Shown one piece after another: positions 4,344-5,963 of a stretch of DNA of 5,963 nt (position 1 is its first letter; each line of letters opens with the position of its first letter). The position numbers and the translations under genes were made by a program. The notes under the pieces were generated by a model. That model was given only the letters and a program-made list of their open reading frames with translations, had not been told where the DNA came from and ran no database searches. Origin of the DNA: Candidatus Poseidonia sp. (GTDB lineage Archaea > Thermoplasmatota > Poseidoniia > Poseidoniales > Poseidoniaceae); NCBI GenBank assembly GCA_023254365.1, contig JALRLQ010000094.1, forward strand, positions 1-5,963, written 5' to 3'.

Positions 4344-5963
4344 CGCTCAAGTTCGTGGAGACGGTCTCGCAACCGCGCCGCTTGTTCGAAATCCAAGTCC
4401 TTGGCTGCTTGTTGCATGGCTTCGCGCAATTCCTCCATCAAGGCTGCACGTTCTTCGGGAGACAGGTGATGATGGAGGTCATCGGGTTCGTCATATGTCA
4501 ATTGATTATTTGAATTATCAATTGGAATATCATTGTTTGATGACGCCCAAGCCCCTGCACCGAGATTGAGGCGCTGCGCCCAATCCCCGTCCCTTCGTCC
4601 ACCTTTTTTGGCGATCAGTCGCTTGGTTCCGTCACCCGCCGTCGTGGTGCCGCTGATCAGCGACTCTTCGGTATCGCCCATCACTGGCAGGGCTTTGACA
4701 ATCGTCTTGGGAACGATACCGAGGGCTTCGTTGTTGGCGTGCTGGCGTTGTCGCCGTTCGAGTGTTTGTTGAATGGCGGCCTCCATCGCCGGGGAGAAGC
4801 CATCTGCATACAGCAGCACTTTCCCGTTCTCGTTTCGAGCCGCACGACCGATGGTCTGCAGCAAACTGCGTTCGTTTCTCAAGAAGCCTTGGCGGTCGGC
4901 ATCAAAAATCGCCACCAAACTGACTTCGGGAATGTCAAGACCCTCCCTGAGGAGATTGATGCCGACAATGACATCGATGTGGCCGAGACGAAGGGCATTG
5001 ATGATCTCCGTTCGCTCAATGGTGTCAATTTCCGAATGGAGGTGATGCGCTTTGACCCCCATACGATTGAGATAAGCGGCCACTTCTTCGGCGAATTTGA
5101 TGGTCATCACCGTCACCAAACACCGCTCTTGACGTTCAACACGGAGGTTGATTTCAGTCAGCAAATCGTTGACTTGCCCGGCCGTTGGACGCACTTCGAG
5201 CTCAGGGTCCAACAGGCCCGTTGGGCGCAATTCCATTTTGGCAATGCCTTGGATGCGCTGAAGCATGTGATACATGGATTCCGCCTCTGGATGTTTCTTG
5301 GCCAAATCGGGCGCACCCGCACCTCCCCCTGAGGGGGCGTGGAGCAAGCCGTTGGGAACGGTCTGGTTGGTGACCTCGCACAAGTGGCGAAGTTCACGCT
5401 CGCCGGGCGTGGCCGACACGTAGACCATTTGCGGAACCAAGGACTGGAATTCAGGCAACTTGAGCGGGCGATTGTCCGCAGCCGTTGGGAGTCGGAAACC
5501 GTGTTCGATGAGACTGTCTTTGCGTGATTTATCGCCGTGGTACATGCCGCCGACCTGGGGCAGACTGACGTGAGATTCGTCCATGATGACCAAGAATTTC
5601 TTGGGGTCGCCATGGAATTGATTGGCGCATGCCGAGAAGAAATCGAGCAGACAGTAGGGTCGCTGCCCGGGCACGCGACCGTCAAAGTGGAGCGAGTAAT
5701 TCTCGATGGATTGGCAGTGGCCAATTTCGCGAAGCATCTCCAAATCGTACTCTGTTTTTTGCTCCAGCCGGTAGCGCTCGAGTTCTTTTCCTTGGTTGGC
5801 AAACCACTTTGACCGGTCGTTCAATTCCGTTTCGATGGAAGCCAAGGCAGCTTCGAAGCGCTCGGGGCTGGTCATGAAGAACTCCTTGGGGTGAATCCAG
5901 GCTTCCTCGAGATGATCGAGGGGTTCCCACGACACGGGGTCGCAAATCTGAATGCTCTTGATG
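4331..5963 (-). CDS. uvrB: UvrB, excision nuclease subunit B, C-terminal part (5' end outside the window)
   Basis: UvrB is the damage-verifying helicase-like subunit of the UvrABC nucleotide excision repair nuclease. There are 543 complete codons; about 240 N-terminal residues, including the Walker A motif and beta-hairpin, lie beyond the right edge. Numbering from the first visible residue, the order is: QKTEYDLEML near 68-77, IENYSLHFDGRVPG near 86-99, DESH at 128-131 (Walker B), SATPG at 183-187, RPTGLLDP at 246-253, HSEIDTIERTEI near 309-320, GINLLREGLDIPEVSL near 334-349, QTIGRAARN at 369-377, and a UVR domain at about 507-540 that contacts UvrA or UvrC. The frame is open to the window edge, so the GTG at 5935 is not the start. 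Unusual features are an extra segment of about 50 residues between SATPG and RPTGLLDP and a long polar linker before UVR. Its end overlaps dys. Confidence 0.97.
   Translation of the reverse strand, partial: IKSIQICDPVSWEPLDHLEEAWIHPKEFFMTSPERFEAALASIETELNDRSKWFANQGKELERYRLEQKTEYDLEMLREIGHCQSIENYSLHFDGRVPGQRPYCLLDFFSACANQFHGDPKKFLVIMDESHVSLPQVGGMYHGDKSRKDSLIEHGFRLPTAADNRPLKLPEFQSLVPQMVYVSATPGERELRHLCEVTNQTVPNGLLHAPSGGGAGAPDLAKKHPEAESMYHMLQRIQGIAKMELRPTGLLDPELEVRPTAGQVNDLLTEINLRVERQERCLVTVMTIKFAEEVAAYLNRMGVKAHHLHSEIDTIERTEIINALRLGHIDVIVGINLLREGLDIPEVSLVAIFDADRQGFLRNERSLLQTIGRAARNENGKVLLYADGFSPAMEAAIQQTLERRQRQHANNEALGIVPKTIVKALPVMGDTEESLISGTTTAGDGTKRLIAKKGGRRDGDWAQRLNLGAGAWASSNNDIPIDNSNNQLTYDEPDDLHHHLSPEERAALMEELREAMQQAAKDLDFEQAARLRDRLHELERWED
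4493..4540 (-). other. AT-rich patch inside the uvrB linker carrying two CAATTG palindromes
   Basis: This 48-base segment encodes the linker SNNDIPIDNSNNQLTY with A- and T-ending codons (AAT, GAT, ATT, TCA, CAA), in contrast to the GC-ending codons on either side. CAATTG occurs at 4499-4504 and 4519-4524, exactly 20 bases apart. The second is part of CAATTGGAATAT, close to the operator-like sites in the spacer. It could be a low-constraint linker drifting in composition, or an internal promoter or binding site for dys, whose start is about 150 bases downstream. Confidence 0.45.

Noticed and set aside
4739..5332. Plus-strand frame of 197 codons
   Set aside because: It is antisense to the helicase motifs of UvrB; a shadow of that gene.
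1..5963. CRISPR array, insertion sequence, integrase attachment site or defence system
   Set aside because: There are no regularly spaced repeats, transposase or integrase motifs, or terminal inverted repeats. The tRNA has no duplicated 3' fragment nearby that would mark an integration site.

Overview
The window reads as a piece of an archaeal chromosome, most likely a euryarchaeon of the marine Poseidoniia (Marine Group II/III) type. Four things point to archaea: ribosomal protein L7Ae, an archaeal-style ribose-phosphate pyrophosphokinase, deoxyhypusine synthase (absent from most bacteria), and a recognisable BRE/TATA element. A bacterial-type UvrB is also present; only some archaeal groups carry the UvrABC system. 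GC content is moderate and the proteins are not unusually acidic, which argues against haloarchaea. The lineage assignment is inference; no rRNA gene or other phylogenetic marker is available to fix it.

Layout from left to right. On the minus strand are the 5' part of rpl7ae (1-201, cut by the window edge), prs (332-1276), a tRNA-Ile with anticodon GAT and encoded CCA (1345-1421), and a 194-residue protein with two PRC-barrel-like segments (1497-2081). Read in their own direction these run PRC-like gene, tRNA, prs, rpl7ae. A 400-base AT-rich spacer (2082-2481) follows. It has a good BRE/TATA for the PRC-like gene and a cluster of sites related to ATTTCCAATTG, one of them a perfect 16-bp palindrome. 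On the plus strand is one gene (2482-3279) for a divergent protein resembling the C-terminal part of extended short-chain dehydrogenase/epimerases. Back on the minus strand are deoxyhypusine synthase (3270-4343) and the C-terminal four-fifths or so of uvrB (4331 to the right edge). These two overlap by 13 bases, and the synthase overlaps the end of the plus-strand gene by 10 bases.

The recognised genes are housekeeping: translation (L7Ae, tRNA-Ile, hypusine modification of aIF5A), PRPP supply for nucleotide synthesis, and nucleotide excision repair. I see no mobile element, CRISPR array or defence system.

The parts that deserve a second look are the palindromic site cluster, the recurrence of its core in coding insertions of prs and uvrB, substituted substrate-pocket residues in deoxyhypusine synthase, lineage-type insertions in UvrB and Prs, and the degenerate dehydrogenase-like gene with an oddly placed ribosome-binding-like sequence.
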